Positions 1-7,366 of a stretch of DNA of 64,000 nt are shown in pieces. How positions within the stretch are numbered: the stretch's first letter is position 1; every line of letters begins with the position of its first letter. The translations under genes and the position numbers were made by a program. Under the pieces are notes generated by a model. The model was given only the letters and a program-made list of their open reading frames with translations. It made no database searches and had not been told where the DNA came from. Source of the stretch: JAVBQJ01 sp031549115 (GTDB lineage Bacteria; Verrucomicrobiota; Lentisphaeria; Victivallales; Victivallaceae); the NCBI GenBank assembly GCA_031549115.1, contig JAVBQJ010000021.1:1-64000 (forward strand), in the 5' to 3' direction.

Positions 1-635
1 GAGAACGACAGGAACGCGACCTTCGGCTGCTTGCCGAGCAAGGCGCGGTAGGTCTGGCTGGTGGCCATGGCGATGTCGCAGAGCTGTTCGGCGTTCGGAT
101 TCGGGTTGACGCCGCAATCCGCGTAGAGCAGCGCCTGGTCGCCGGCGAGGGTCGGCGTAGCCAGGTCCATCACGAAGCAGCTGCTGGCGATTTTCATGCC
201 CGGGGCGGTGCCGATGCAGTGGAACGCCGCGCGCAGCATGTCCGGGGTCGACGCGATCGAACCGGCGACCAGGCCGTCGACCAGTTTGTTGCGGGACATC
301 ATCGCGCCGAAGTAGATCCGGTCGGCCATCATTTTCGCGGCCTTGTCGCGGGTCAGCCCCTTGGCTTCGCGCATTTTGAACAGCTCTTCGGTATAGCGGT
401 CGAAGAGCTCGTGGTTCAGGTAATCGTACACTTCGAAGTTGCGTTCGGTGACGCCGGCTTCTTTGCAGGCCTTGTCGATTTCGGCGGGGCTGGCGAGCAC
501 GATGACGTTTTTGACGATCTTGTTGGCCATCATCATCGCGGCGGCCTTGGCGACCCGGGGGTCGTGGCCTTCGGGCAGGACCAGGGTCTTCTGCAGTTTT
601 TTGGCGCGTTCGACGCACAAATCAATCGTAGACAT
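1..635 (-). CDS. pta: Phosphate acetyltransferase, 5' part (runs off window)
   Basis: Interconverts acetyl-CoA and acetyl phosphate in the cytoplasm. The visible 211 residues form the start of a PTA_PTB domain: the N-terminus MSTIDLCVERAKKLQKTLVL leads into the family block LPEGHDPRV, and further on come KGLTRDKAAKMMADR, FGAMMSRNKLVDGLVAGS and STPDMLRAAF. The ATG at 635 follows a clear GGAG ribosome site. The gene lies 24 bp after ackA on the same strand, so both enzymes of the Pta-AckA acetate/ATP pathway are likely co-transcribed. The C-terminal part lies outside the window, so its completeness cannot be judged. A phosphate butyryltransferase is the alternative, but the ackA neighbour favours Pta. 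Confidence 0.93.
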   Translation of the reverse strand, partial: MSTIDLCVERAKKLQKTLVLPEGHDPRVAKAAAMMMANKIVKNVIVLASPAEIDKACKEAGVTERNFEVYDYLNHELFDRYTEELFKMREAKGLTRDKAAKMMADRIYFGAMMSRNKLVDGLVAGSIASTPDMLRAAFHCIGTAPGMKIASSCFVMDLATPTLAGDQALLYADCGVNPNPNAEQLCDIAMATSQTYRALLGKQPKVAFLSF

Positions 636-659
636 GATAAAGAGTTCTCCTCGTTGCAA

Positions 660-1880
660 TTATTCTTCGGTCAGGTGCGGCTTGCCGTTCAGCGTCTCGA
701 TGACGTGGCGGGCGATCATCAACTCTTCGTCGGTCGGCATCACCAGAACTTTGCACTTGCTGTCCGGCGTCGAAATCAACCCCGGCTTGCCGAGCATCTT
801 GTCATTGGCCGCCTTGTCCAGCCTGATATCGAGGCCGCCGAGCTTGCCGACGATTTTCTCCCGGGCAAAGCCGCTCCATTCGCCGACGCCGCCGGTGAAG
901 ACGATCGCATCGGCACCGCCCAGCAGCGCATAGTAGGCGCCGATGTATTTGATCACCCGGCGGGTGAACATCCGTCGCGCCTGCTGCGCCTGTTGGTCGC
1001 CGCGGTTTTCCGCCGCGATGATGTCGCGCATGTCGGACGATCCGATGCCGCCGACACCCAAGAGACCGCTTTCCTTGTTCAGGATCGCGTCGATTTCCTT
1101 GGTCGTCTTTCCCAGGTCGACCAGACGCAAGACCACGGCGGGGTCGAGGTCGCCGCAGCGGGTGCCCATCATCAGGCCCTCCAGCGGGGTCATGCCCATG
1201 GTGGTGTCGACGACGACGCCCTGGTTGATGGCCGCCATGCTGCAGCCGTTGCCGAGGTGGCAGGTGATCAGCTTCAGGCTCTGGTACGGAACATCGAAAA
1301 AGTTGCCGGCCGCCTGCGCCACGAAGTTGTGGCTGGTGCCGTGGAAACCGTACTTGCGGATGCCGTATTTGGTGTAATATTCGTACGGCAGCGCGTACAT
1401 GAAAGCCGCCGGCGGCATGCTCTGGTGAAACGCGGTGTCGAAAACCGCTATGTTCGGAATGCCGGGGAAGTTCGCTTCGCAGGCTTCGATCCCGGACAGG
1501 TTGGCCGGATTGTGCAGCGGCGCCAGCGCGAAGCAGTCGCGGATGATGTCTTTGACCTCGTCGCCGACCAGCACCGGGCGGGTGGCGCGCTCGCCGCCGT
1601 GCACCACACGGTGTCCGATGGCTTGAATTTCGTTCAGGCTCGCGATGACCCCCTTATGCGGGTCGGTCAGCGCCGTGCAGATGGCCTGCATCGCTTCCAC
1701 GTGGTTCTTGACCGCGATTTTCCCTTCTTTGACGAAGCCGTCGGGACGCTTGTAGATCATGTTCGGCGCGTCGGTTCCGAGACGTTCGACCAGCCCTTTT
1801 GCCAATACCCGTTCATTGCTCATCGAAAAGAGCGTGAATTTCATCGATGAGCTGCCGGCGTTCAACACTAAGACTTTCAT
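660..1880 (-). CDS. ackA: Acetate kinase
   Basis: Cytoplasmic ASKHA-fold kinase making ATP and acetate from acetyl phosphate. The 406-residue length is normal. The N-terminus carries the adenosine/phosphate motif VLNAGSSSMKF, followed by GHRVVHGGE, VFDTAFHQSMP, YGIRKYGFHGTSH, CHLGNGCSMAAI, DTTMGMTPLEGLMMGTRCGD and FTGGVGEWS, all acetate kinase signatures. The ATG at 1880 is preceded by an AGGAAAAGGAA purine stretch. It precedes pta by 24 bp and is the upstream gene of the pair; together they provide fermentative substrate-level phosphorylation. No odd features were seen. Confidence 0.97.
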   Translation of the reverse strand: MKVLVLNAGSSSMKFTLFSMSNERVLAKGLVERLGTDAPNMIYKRPDGFVKEGKIAVKNHVEAMQAICTALTDPHKGVIASLNEIQAIGHRVVHGGERATRPVLVGDEVKDIIRDCFALAPLHNPANLSGIEACEANFPGIPNIAVFDTAFHQSMPPAAFMYALPYEYYTKYGIRKYGFHGTSHNFVAQAAGNFFDVPYQSLKLITCHLGNGCSMAAINQGVVVDTTMGMTPLEGLMMGTRCGDLDPAVVLRLVDLGKTTKEIDAILNKESGLLGVGGIGSSDMRDIIAAENRGDQQAQQARRMFTRRVIKYIGAYYALLGGADAIVFTGGVGEWSGFAREKIVGKLGGLDIRLDKAANDKMLGKPGLISTPDSKCKVLVMPTDEELMIARHVIETLNGKPHLTEE

Positions 1881-2017
1881 TTTGTTCCTTTTCCTGTTGA
1901 GGGATTGGTACCGGGGCGCTCCGAAAAAACGATGCGCTCCTATTGCTAAAAAATTTCAGCCGGACTTTCGGCTTCAAGCTCTTTTCCAAAGCCCGAAGCC
2001 CAAAGCCCGGAGTGATT

Positions 2018-2049
2018 CAGGCGGAAACAACGCCCGCCGTTTCCGCCTG
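2018..2049. terminator. Hairpin downstream of infA
   Basis: An 11-bp perfect inverted repeat (CAGGCGGAAAC / GTTTCCGCCTG) with a 10-nt loop lies 13 bp beyond the infA stop in the infA-ackA gap. No T-tract follows on the minus strand, so it may be a terminator or a processing/stability hairpin. The rest of the 1881-2061 spacer shows nothing else recognisable beyond the ackA ribosome site. Confidence 0.45.
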
Positions 2050-2061
2050 TAGAGAAAAATT

Positions 2062-2280
2062 TTACTTTTTGCGGAAGACAATCCGCCCCTTGGTCAAATC
2101 GTAGGGGGACATCTCCAGCGTCACGCCGTCGCCGGGCAGAATGCGAATGAAATTCAGCCGCATCTTTCCTGAAATATGGGCATTGACCATGTGCCCGTTG
2201 GGCAACTCCACCCTGAACATGGTGTTGGGCAACAGCTCTTTGACGGTTCCTTCCACTTTGATTACGTCGTCTTTGGCCAC
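2062..2280 (-). CDS. infA: Translation initiation factor IF-1
   Basis: A 72-residue OB-fold protein that binds the ribosomal A site during initiation. The sequence (M)AKDDVIKVEGTVKELLPN, FRVELPNGH, GKMRLNFIRILPGD and SPYDLTKGRIVFR is typical IF-1 and its length is exactly that of the family. The start is a GTG at 2280, which lies inside the last codons of map (19-bp overlap), with CGGAG upstream. A longer in-frame reading exists upstream but only duplicates map coding sequence in another frame and has no IF-1 homology. The order adk-map-infA matches the end of the spc/alpha ribosomal operon, here without secY and rpsM alongside. Confidence 0.96.
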   Translation of the reverse strand: MAKDDVIKVEGTVKELLPNTMFRVELPNGHMVNAHISGKMRLNFIRILPGDGVTLEMSPYDLTKGRIVFRKK

Positions 2281-3038
2281 GTTAGAATCTCCGGTTCCTG
2301 TTCTGTAATTAATACCATATGCTCGAAGTGAGCGGAATAACTGCCGTCGTAAGTCAGTACGGTCCAATCGTCATTGGCGGTGTAGACCCGCGCCGAACCC
2401 AGGTTCAGCATCGGCTCGATCGCCAACACCATCCCCGGACGCAACAGCGGTCCGCGCCGGCCCACCGAATAATTCGGCACCTCCGGCGGTTCATGCAAAC
2501 GCGTACCGCAACCGTGCCCGACGTATTCGCGCACGATGCCGAGCTTACCGGCTTTCGCCACTTTTTCAATCGCCATACTGATGTCGTTGATGTAGTTGCC
2601 CGCCCGCGCCTGGGCGATGCCGGCGGCGAGCGCCTTCTGGGTGTAGTCCAGCAAGCGCCGATGCTCCGGCGGCAACTCCGCGACGAACGCCAGCGTCAGC
2701 GCGGTATCGCCGATGCCGCCGGCCAGTTCCACCCCGATATCGAGGCTGACCAGGTCGCTCTCGCGCAGGATCCGGTCGGCTGACCCGATGCCGTGCACGA
2801 CTTCATCATTGACGGAGATACAAATCTGTCCCGGAAATCCATGGTAGCCCAGGAACGCGCTTTTGCCGCCGGTGGCGGCAATCAGCCGCCCCGCCAGCTC
2901 ATCGAGTTCCCGGGTGGACATGCCGATCCGCGCCAGCGCCAGCAGTTGGTCCCGAACCGAGGCGGTGGCCTGCGCCGCCGCCCGGATGCGCTCCACCTCC
3001 GCCGGTGTATGGATCACATAGTCCTTGCCCTTAAACAT
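2262..3038 (-). CDS. map: Methionine aminopeptidase, type I
   Basis: Removes the initiator Met from nascent proteins; dinuclear metallopeptidase with a pita-bread fold. 258 residues, normal for bacterial MetAP-I. Metal-site context is visible: ICISVNDEVVHGIG, SLDIGVELAGGIGDTALT (first Asp ligands), YVGHGCGTRLHEPPEVPNY (His ligand), LAIEPMLNLG and the C-terminal FEHMVLITE. The start lies 1 bp after the hisS::adk stop, and the CGGAGC inside that gene's end serves as ribosome site, so translation is tightly coupled. Its own 3' end overlaps infA by 19 bp. It belongs to the adk-map-infA translation cluster. Confidence 0.97.
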   Translation of the reverse strand: MFKGKDYVIHTPAEVERIRAAAQATASVRDQLLALARIGMSTRELDELAGRLIAATGGKSAFLGYHGFPGQICISVNDEVVHGIGSADRILRESDLVSLDIGVELAGGIGDTALTLAFVAELPPEHRRLLDYTQKALAAGIAQARAGNYINDISMAIEKVAKAGKLGIVREYVGHGCGTRLHEPPEVPNYSVGRRGPLLRPGMVLAIEPMLNLGSARVYTANDDWTVLTYDGSYSAHFEHMVLITEQEPEILTWPKTT

Positions 3039-3039
3039 A

Positions 3040-4995
3040 TCAGCACAAGCTCCGTTCCAGCTCGACGGCGATTTTCGCCTTGTCGAGTTCAGTGATCGTA
3101 TACAACAGACCGCTCCCCTGGTAGTAGTCGATCAGGGGCTGCGTGCTGGCATAAAACACGCGCAGACGCTTGGCCGCGGTTTCCGCCGAATCGTCCGGGC
3201 GCTGGTACAGTTCGCCGCCGCAGTCGTCGCAGACATCGTCCTGCTTCGGCGGCATAAACAGACGGTTGTAGATTTTGCCGCACTTCCGGCACATGACACG
3301 GGCGGTCAGGCGTTGCATGATGACATCGTCCGGGACTTTGAAATACACCACCGAATCGAGCTTCTTTCCCAGCGAGGCGAGGGCGTCGTTGAGCAGCTCG
3401 GCCTGGCGGATGGTGCGCGGGAAGCCGTCGAGGATGAAACCGTTGTCGCAGTCGGCTTCGGCCAGCCGCGACTTGACCATCGCGGTCACCACTTCGTCGG
3501 GGACCAGTTGGCCGTTTTTCATCAGCCCTTCGGCCTGTTTACCCAACTCGGAGCCGCGCTTGATTTCGTCACGCAAAAGATCGCCGGTTGAAATATGGGC
3601 CCACGGATGGTTATGGTGCAGGATTTCGGAAAAGGTACCTTTGCCGGCCCCCGGAGCCCCGATGAAAATCAGGTTCTTCTTTTTCAACATGGTACAATCT
3701 TTCGTCTCGCCGGCTGTTACGGCCTGTTGTGCCCGCGGCCACTGCTGTTGCGTCAGAAATTCCGCAACCCGGTCCAGGCGGACTTCCGTCTGGCTCGAAT
3801 CGGCCAGATTTTTGAACATCGCCTGTCCGCGGGCGAGTTCGTCGTCGCCGAGAATCAAAACCGCGGCCGCCTCCAGGCGGTTGGCGGCGCGCAGTTGCGC
3901 TTTCAGCGATTTGTTTTCCACTTCGCAGGCCACAGAGAAGCCCTGGCGGCGCAATTCGGCGGCCAGGCGCATGGCGCCGATCCGGGCGGTGTCGCCGAGC
4001 GGCGCGAGGAACAATAATTTTTCCTGCGTCTTGTCCAGTTGCAGGTTTTTGGCTTCGAGGATCATCATCAGCCGTTCCATGCCGGCGGCAAAACCGACGC
4101 CGCATACCGGCCGGTTTTCTCCGGGCAGGAACAGTTCGTAACGGCCGCCGCCGGCGACCGCGCTCTGGGCGCCGAGTCCGGCGTGGGTGAGTTCCCACAC
4201 GGTGTGCACGTAATAATCCAGGCCGCGGACCAGCAGCGGGTCGACGGTGTATTTGATCCCGAGCGCGTCCAGCGTCCGGCGGACGGTATCGAAGTAGGCG
4301 CGGGATTCGGCGCTGAAGCTTTCGATGTAGGAGGGGGCGGCTTCGACCAGCGCGTGACAGGCCGGATTCTTGCAGTCCAGAATGCGCCAGATATTGCCGT
4401 TGAAGCGTTCGCGGCAGTCGTCGCACATGGTGTCGAGGTGGCCGGAAAAGTAATTTTTCAGCACTTCGGTCGCCGCCGGCCGGTCGGACATCACGCCGCG
4501 GGTGTTGATTTTCAATTCGGCGTCGCCGATGCCGATGGCTTCGAGATAATGAACCAGCATGGCGATGCATTCGGCATCGAGCTCGGGGGCGATCCGGCCG
4601 ACGTTTTCGGCGCCGATCTGGTGGAACTGCCGCCGCCGTCCGGCCGCGGGACGTTCGCCGCGGAACATCGGGCCGTAGTAGTAAACCCGCTGTTCGACGC
4701 CGTTCAATACATCGGTGTTGAGCAAGGCGCGCATGACGCCGGCGGTGCCCTCGGGGCGCAGCGTCAGGCTGCGGCCGCCGCGGTCTTCAAAGGTGTACAT
4801 TTCCTTGCGGACGACTTCGGTTTCGTCGCCGAGGCCGCGCTGAAATACCTCGGTATATTCAAAAATCGGAGTCCGCAGCTGCCCGTAACCGTAGCGGGAG
4901 AATACCGCACATGCCGTATCCTCCAGATACCGCCACCGGCTGCTTTCGTCCGGGAAGATGTCCGCCGTCCCCGGCGGGGGTGAAAATTTAGCCAT
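3040..4995 (-). CDS. Histidyl-tRNA synthetase-adenylate kinase fusion protein
   Basis: One uninterrupted 651-codon frame. Residues 1 to about 415 are a class II HisRS: PPGTADIFP start, LRPEGTAGVMRA, motif 2 region FRGERPAAGRRRQFHQIG, the histidine signature LVRGLDYYVHTVWEL, motif 3 CGVGFAAGMERLMM, then an anticodon-binding domain. After a Gln/Ala-rich linker of about 20 residues, 436-651 are adenylate kinase: P-loop GAPGAGKGT (446-454), STGDLLRDE, DGFPRT, and a zinc-type LID with Cys569, Cys572, Cys589 and Cys592. Each half has normal family length. Met436 could be an internal start giving a free 216-aa Adk, but no strong ribosome site precedes it. Followed directly by map and infA. Confidence 0.95.
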   Translation of the reverse strand: MAKFSPPPGTADIFPDESSRWRYLEDTACAVFSRYGYGQLRTPIFEYTEVFQRGLGDETEVVRKEMYTFEDRGGRSLTLRPEGTAGVMRALLNTDVLNGVEQRVYYYGPMFRGERPAAGRRRQFHQIGAENVGRIAPELDAECIAMLVHYLEAIGIGDAELKINTRGVMSDRPAATEVLKNYFSGHLDTMCDDCRERFNGNIWRILDCKNPACHALVEAAPSYIESFSAESRAYFDTVRRTLDALGIKYTVDPLLVRGLDYYVHTVWELTHAGLGAQSAVAGGGRYELFLPGENRPVCGVGFAAGMERLMMILEAKNLQLDKTQEKLLFLAPLGDTARIGAMRLAAELRRQGFSVACEVENKSLKAQLRAANRLEAAAVLILGDDELARGQAMFKNLADSSQTEVRLDRVAEFLTQQQWPRAQQAVTAGETKDCTMLKKKNLIFIGAPGAGKGTFSEILHHNHPWAHISTGDLLRDEIKRGSELGKQAEGLMKNGQLVPDEVVTAMVKSRLAEADCDNGFILDGFPRTIRQAELLNDALASLGKKLDSVVYFKVPDDVIMQRLTARVMCRKCGKIYNRLFMPPKQDDVCDDCGGELYQRPDDSAETAAKRLRVFYASTQPLIDYYQGSGLLYTITELDKAKIAVELERSLC

Positions 4996-5047
4996 AACTT
5001 TTTCTTCGCGTTGTTTTTTCGACTTCTGGCCGAGTTGGGAAATAAAA

Positions 5048-5086
5048 CTGCGCCTGAACGCTTCTACATGGATACGTCAGGCGCAG
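5048..5086 (-). terminator. Rho-independent terminator of the HU gene
   Basis: Read on the minus strand, a 10-bp stem (CTGCGCCTGA / TCAGGCGCAG) is followed at once by TTTTATTT, just downstream of the HU-type gene and before the hisS::adk start. It separates the two transcription units. Confidence 0.75.
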
Positions 5087-5114
5087 GAGTTTATCATGAT
5101 ACTGCCGCCGCTAC

Positions 5115-5414
5115 TTATTTGAAGTCGGCGGGGTTGAGCTTTTCGACCGCTTCTTTCAGCTCTTTGCCGGCGCGGAACTTGACCACGGTGCGTTCCGGAA
5201 TGGTGACTTCGTTCTTCGGCTGATTCGGGTTGCGGCCTTTGCGGCTCTTCCGGACCTTGATCTCAAAGACGCCGAAGTTGCGCAGTTCGATTGTATTGCC
5301 GGCGATCAGGTCGTCGGCGATGTAGTCCAGAGTCTTCTGCACGACAAGCGCCACGTCGTTTTGAATCAGATCGGTTTCTTTGGCGATTTTCACCACTAAA
5401 TCACGTTTGGTCAT
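5115..5414 (-). CDS. HU/IHF-family DNA-binding protein
   Basis: Small nucleoid protein that bends DNA as a dimer. 99 residues: N-terminal helical dimer region MTKRDLVVKIAKETDLIQ, then ELRNFGVFEIKVRKSRKGRNPNQP, the beta-arm with the conserved Asn-Pro at its tip, then VKFRAGKELKEAV. Length and the GRNPNQPK arm fit HU or IHF equally, so the subfamily is left open. AGAGGAT lies 6 bp upstream of the ATG. It has its own terminator downstream and an AT-rich upstream region (5415-5648) shared divergently with the HD gene; a weak TTGACT/TATTAA pair with a 19-bp spacer lies at 5467-5497 on the minus strand. Probably monocistronic. Confidence 0.93.
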   Translation of the reverse strand: MTKRDLVVKIAKETDLIQNDVALVVQKTLDYIADDLIAGNTIELRNFGVFEIKVRKSRKGRNPNQPKNEVTIPERTVVKFRAGKELKEAVEKLNPADFK

Positions 5415-5648
5415 TTTTATATCCTCTAGGTTATCAATAAATAAATGTATTCCACAAAAACACTTATTAATATCGCTCCAAAAGTGCCGATAGTCAATGG
5501 CTTAATCCGAAAAAAAGGGAAAAAATAAGAAAAAATGGTTGTTTTTGCCCGATTCCCGGATTAGATTAATCCCGATACCGACAATCGGCCACCCGGACCC
5601 GGCACGGTCCGGAGCAATAGTAAGCCTTTATTTCAATGGACTGGACTT

Positions 5649-6263
5649 ATGGATCTGCGCCAGGTGGAACATTATGTGAAGGAGCGTCTCGGCATCGAAT
5701 TGCCGGACGCGTTCTGTTATCATTCGTTGCGTCACACGCAGGATGTCGTCATTGCCGCCGTGGAGTTCGGCTTGGCCGAGGGAGTCGGAGCCGAAGAGCT
5801 GAAGTGGCTGCAGGCGGCGGCATGGTTTCATGATCTCGGTTATGTCGCCGGATGCGCGCTGGGGCATGAGGAGCGCTCCGCGGAAATCGCCCGCGACCGC
5901 CTGACGGCGTGGGGTTGGAGCGACGAGGCGGTGTACCAGGTGGGGAAGCTGATCCAGGCTACCCGGATGCCCTGCCAGCCGCAGAATCATCTGGAGGAGA
6001 TCATCTGCGATGCGGATATCGAATATCTGGGGCGCCCGGATTTTTGTACGGGTTCGGCGCGGTTGCGGGCGGAGATTGCGGCGCAGGGCATGGAATTCGA
6101 CGAAGCGGAGTGGCTGGATTTCGAATTGCGTTTTCTGGAGAAGCTGCGGTTTTTCACCGCCGCCGGGCGGCGGATGCGCGAAGCGGGACTGGCAGCCAAT
6201 TGCGCCTGGCTGAAGCACCGGCGTTCCTTAATCAATGAAAATGAAAAACAGGTAAAGCAATGA
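5649..6263 (+). CDS. HD-domain phosphohydrolase
   Basis: 204-residue HD-superfamily metal-dependent phosphohydrolase. Visible ligand motifs are His25 and His29 in YHSLRHT, His61-Asp62 in WFHDLGY and a distal Asp in CDADIEYLG; an HEERS segment lies between them. The fold suits hydrolysis of a phosphomonoester or nucleotide, but the substrate is not readable from sequence. The ribosome site upstream of the ATG is weak. It overlaps the kinase gene by 4 bp (ATGA), and that gene overlaps the acyltransferase by 4 bp, so three unrelated activities are translationally coupled. A role in signalling together with the kinase is inference. Confidence 0.85.
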   Translation: MDLRQVEHYVKERLGIELPDAFCYHSLRHTQDVVIAAVEFGLAEGVGAEELKWLQAAAWFHDLGYVAGCALGHEERSAEIARDRLTAWGWSDEAVYQVGKLIQATRMPCQPQNHLEEIICDADIEYLGRPDFCTGSARLRAEIAAQGMEFDEAEWLDFELRFLEKLRFFTAAGRRMREAGLAANCAWLKHRRSLINENEKQVKQ

Positions 6264-7366
6264 AAGACCGTATCGGCGGAGCGATGGAATATGTGATCGT
6301 GAAAGAGATCGCCAAAGGCGGCATGGGTGCCGTGTATCTGGCCAAACTGCAGGGGGTGGCCGGGTTTGAAAAGGTAGTGGCGATCAAGACGTTACTGGAA
6401 AAATTCTCGCAGGACGAAGCCTTCGTCGAGCGCTTCATTGCCGAAGCCAAATTGGTCGCCAACCTGGTGCACGAGAATATCGTGCAGATTTACCAATTGG
6501 AGCGCACCGGCGACGTTTACTATTTCGTGCTCGAGTTCGTCGACGGCATCGCGCTGTACCAATTAATGGAGTTTCACCGGGTGCTCCGGCGCCGGATGCC
6601 GGTGCCGCTGGCGGTGTTCGTCGTCAGCCGCATCGCCCGGGGGCTGAGTTACGCGCACAGCCGTACCGACGGCGAAGGCAAGCCGCTGAACATCGTGCAT
6701 TGCGATGTGTGTCTGCACAATATCATGATCAACTCCGAAGGAGTGCCGAAGTTGACCGACTTCGGGATCGCCCGGGCGACCAACATCAAGGAGATCGGTT
6801 CGGTTTCCGGCAAACTGGCGTTCATGGCGCCGGAGCAGGCGCACCGCGACGGCGTGATCGATTTCCGCACCGATATTTATTCGCTCGGGGTGGTGCTCTT
6901 CTACCTTTTGACCGGGACCTATTCGCGCAACCTCGACAAGCCGGTCGGCGAAATGCTCGAGGATATCCGCAACGGGGTGGTGAACTGGAGTGAACTTCCC
7001 GCCGACCTGGATCCCGCGCTGGTGGCGATTCTGAAGCGGATGCTGGCGAACAAGCCCCAGGATCGTTACCAGTGCTCCGACGATATGGCGCGCGAACTCG
7101 AATATTTCATCTACAAGGACGGCTACGGGCCGACGATCGTCGCGCTGGCGAAGTATTTGCGCGAATTGATGCCCGGACGCTTCGTGACCGGAACCAGCTC
7201 CACCGACAACGTGACCGGCGCAACCGCCTCGGATTATCCGGAAGAGACCGACCGGACTGTGGTTATGGCCGACGACGTGGAGCGCACGGTGGTATTGGAC
7301 GATCTCGATAAAACCATCAAATTGAGCGCCGAAGACCTGGAGCGCATTCACGAGGGAAAGAAATGA
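6260..7366 (+). CDS. Serine/threonine protein kinase with variant HRD loop
   Basis: PknB-type kinase, 368 residues, with no membrane segment or sensor domain visible. Kinase landmarks in order: glycine loop KGGMGAVY (19-26), Lys43 in VAIK, Glu62 in helix C, catalytic loop His147-Cys148-Asp149 to Asn154 (HCDVCLHN), DFG in LTDFGIARA, and MAPEQ. The HRD Arg is Cys and the usual Lys/Ser after Asp is Cys151, but catalytic Asp149, Asn154 and the DFG Asp are retained, so activity is likely. The C-terminal 90 residues contain three TDRTVV/ERTVVLDD/DKTI-like Thr-rich acidic motifs, possible autophosphorylation sites. Coupled by 4-bp overlaps to the HD gene and the acyltransferase-like gene. Confidence 0.93.
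   Translation: MKDRIGGAMEYVIVKEIAKGGMGAVYLAKLQGVAGFEKVVAIKTLLEKFSQDEAFVERFIAEAKLVANLVHENIVQIYQLERTGDVYYFVLEFVDGIALYQLMEFHRVLRRRMPVPLAVFVVSRIARGLSYAHSRTDGEGKPLNIVHCDVCLHNIMINSEGVPKLTDFGIARATNIKEIGSVSGKLAFMAPEQAHRDGVIDFRTDIYSLGVVLFYLLTGTYSRNLDKPVGEMLEDIRNGVVNWSELPADLDPALVAILKRMLANKPQDRYQCSDDMARELEYFIYKDGYGPTIVALAKYLRELMPGRFVTGTSSTDNVTGATASDYPEETDRTVVMADDVERTVVLDDLDKTIKLSAEDLERIHEGKK

Noticed and set aside
219..1850. 543-codon open frame on the plus strand opposite ackA
   Set aside because: It lies antisense to a clear acetate kinase, has no ribosome site, and its composition (His/Arg/Val/Asp-rich) is that of an antisense shadow in GC-rich DNA.
3040..4995. Treating hisS and adk as two adjacent genes
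   Set aside because: There is no stop codon between them and no strong ribosome site before Met436, so the single fused frame is the simpler reading; internal initiation remains possible.
6260..7366. Kinase as a pseudokinase
   Set aside because: Although HRD is HCD, the catalytic Asp, Asn, DFG, ATP-binding Lys and helix-C Glu are all present.
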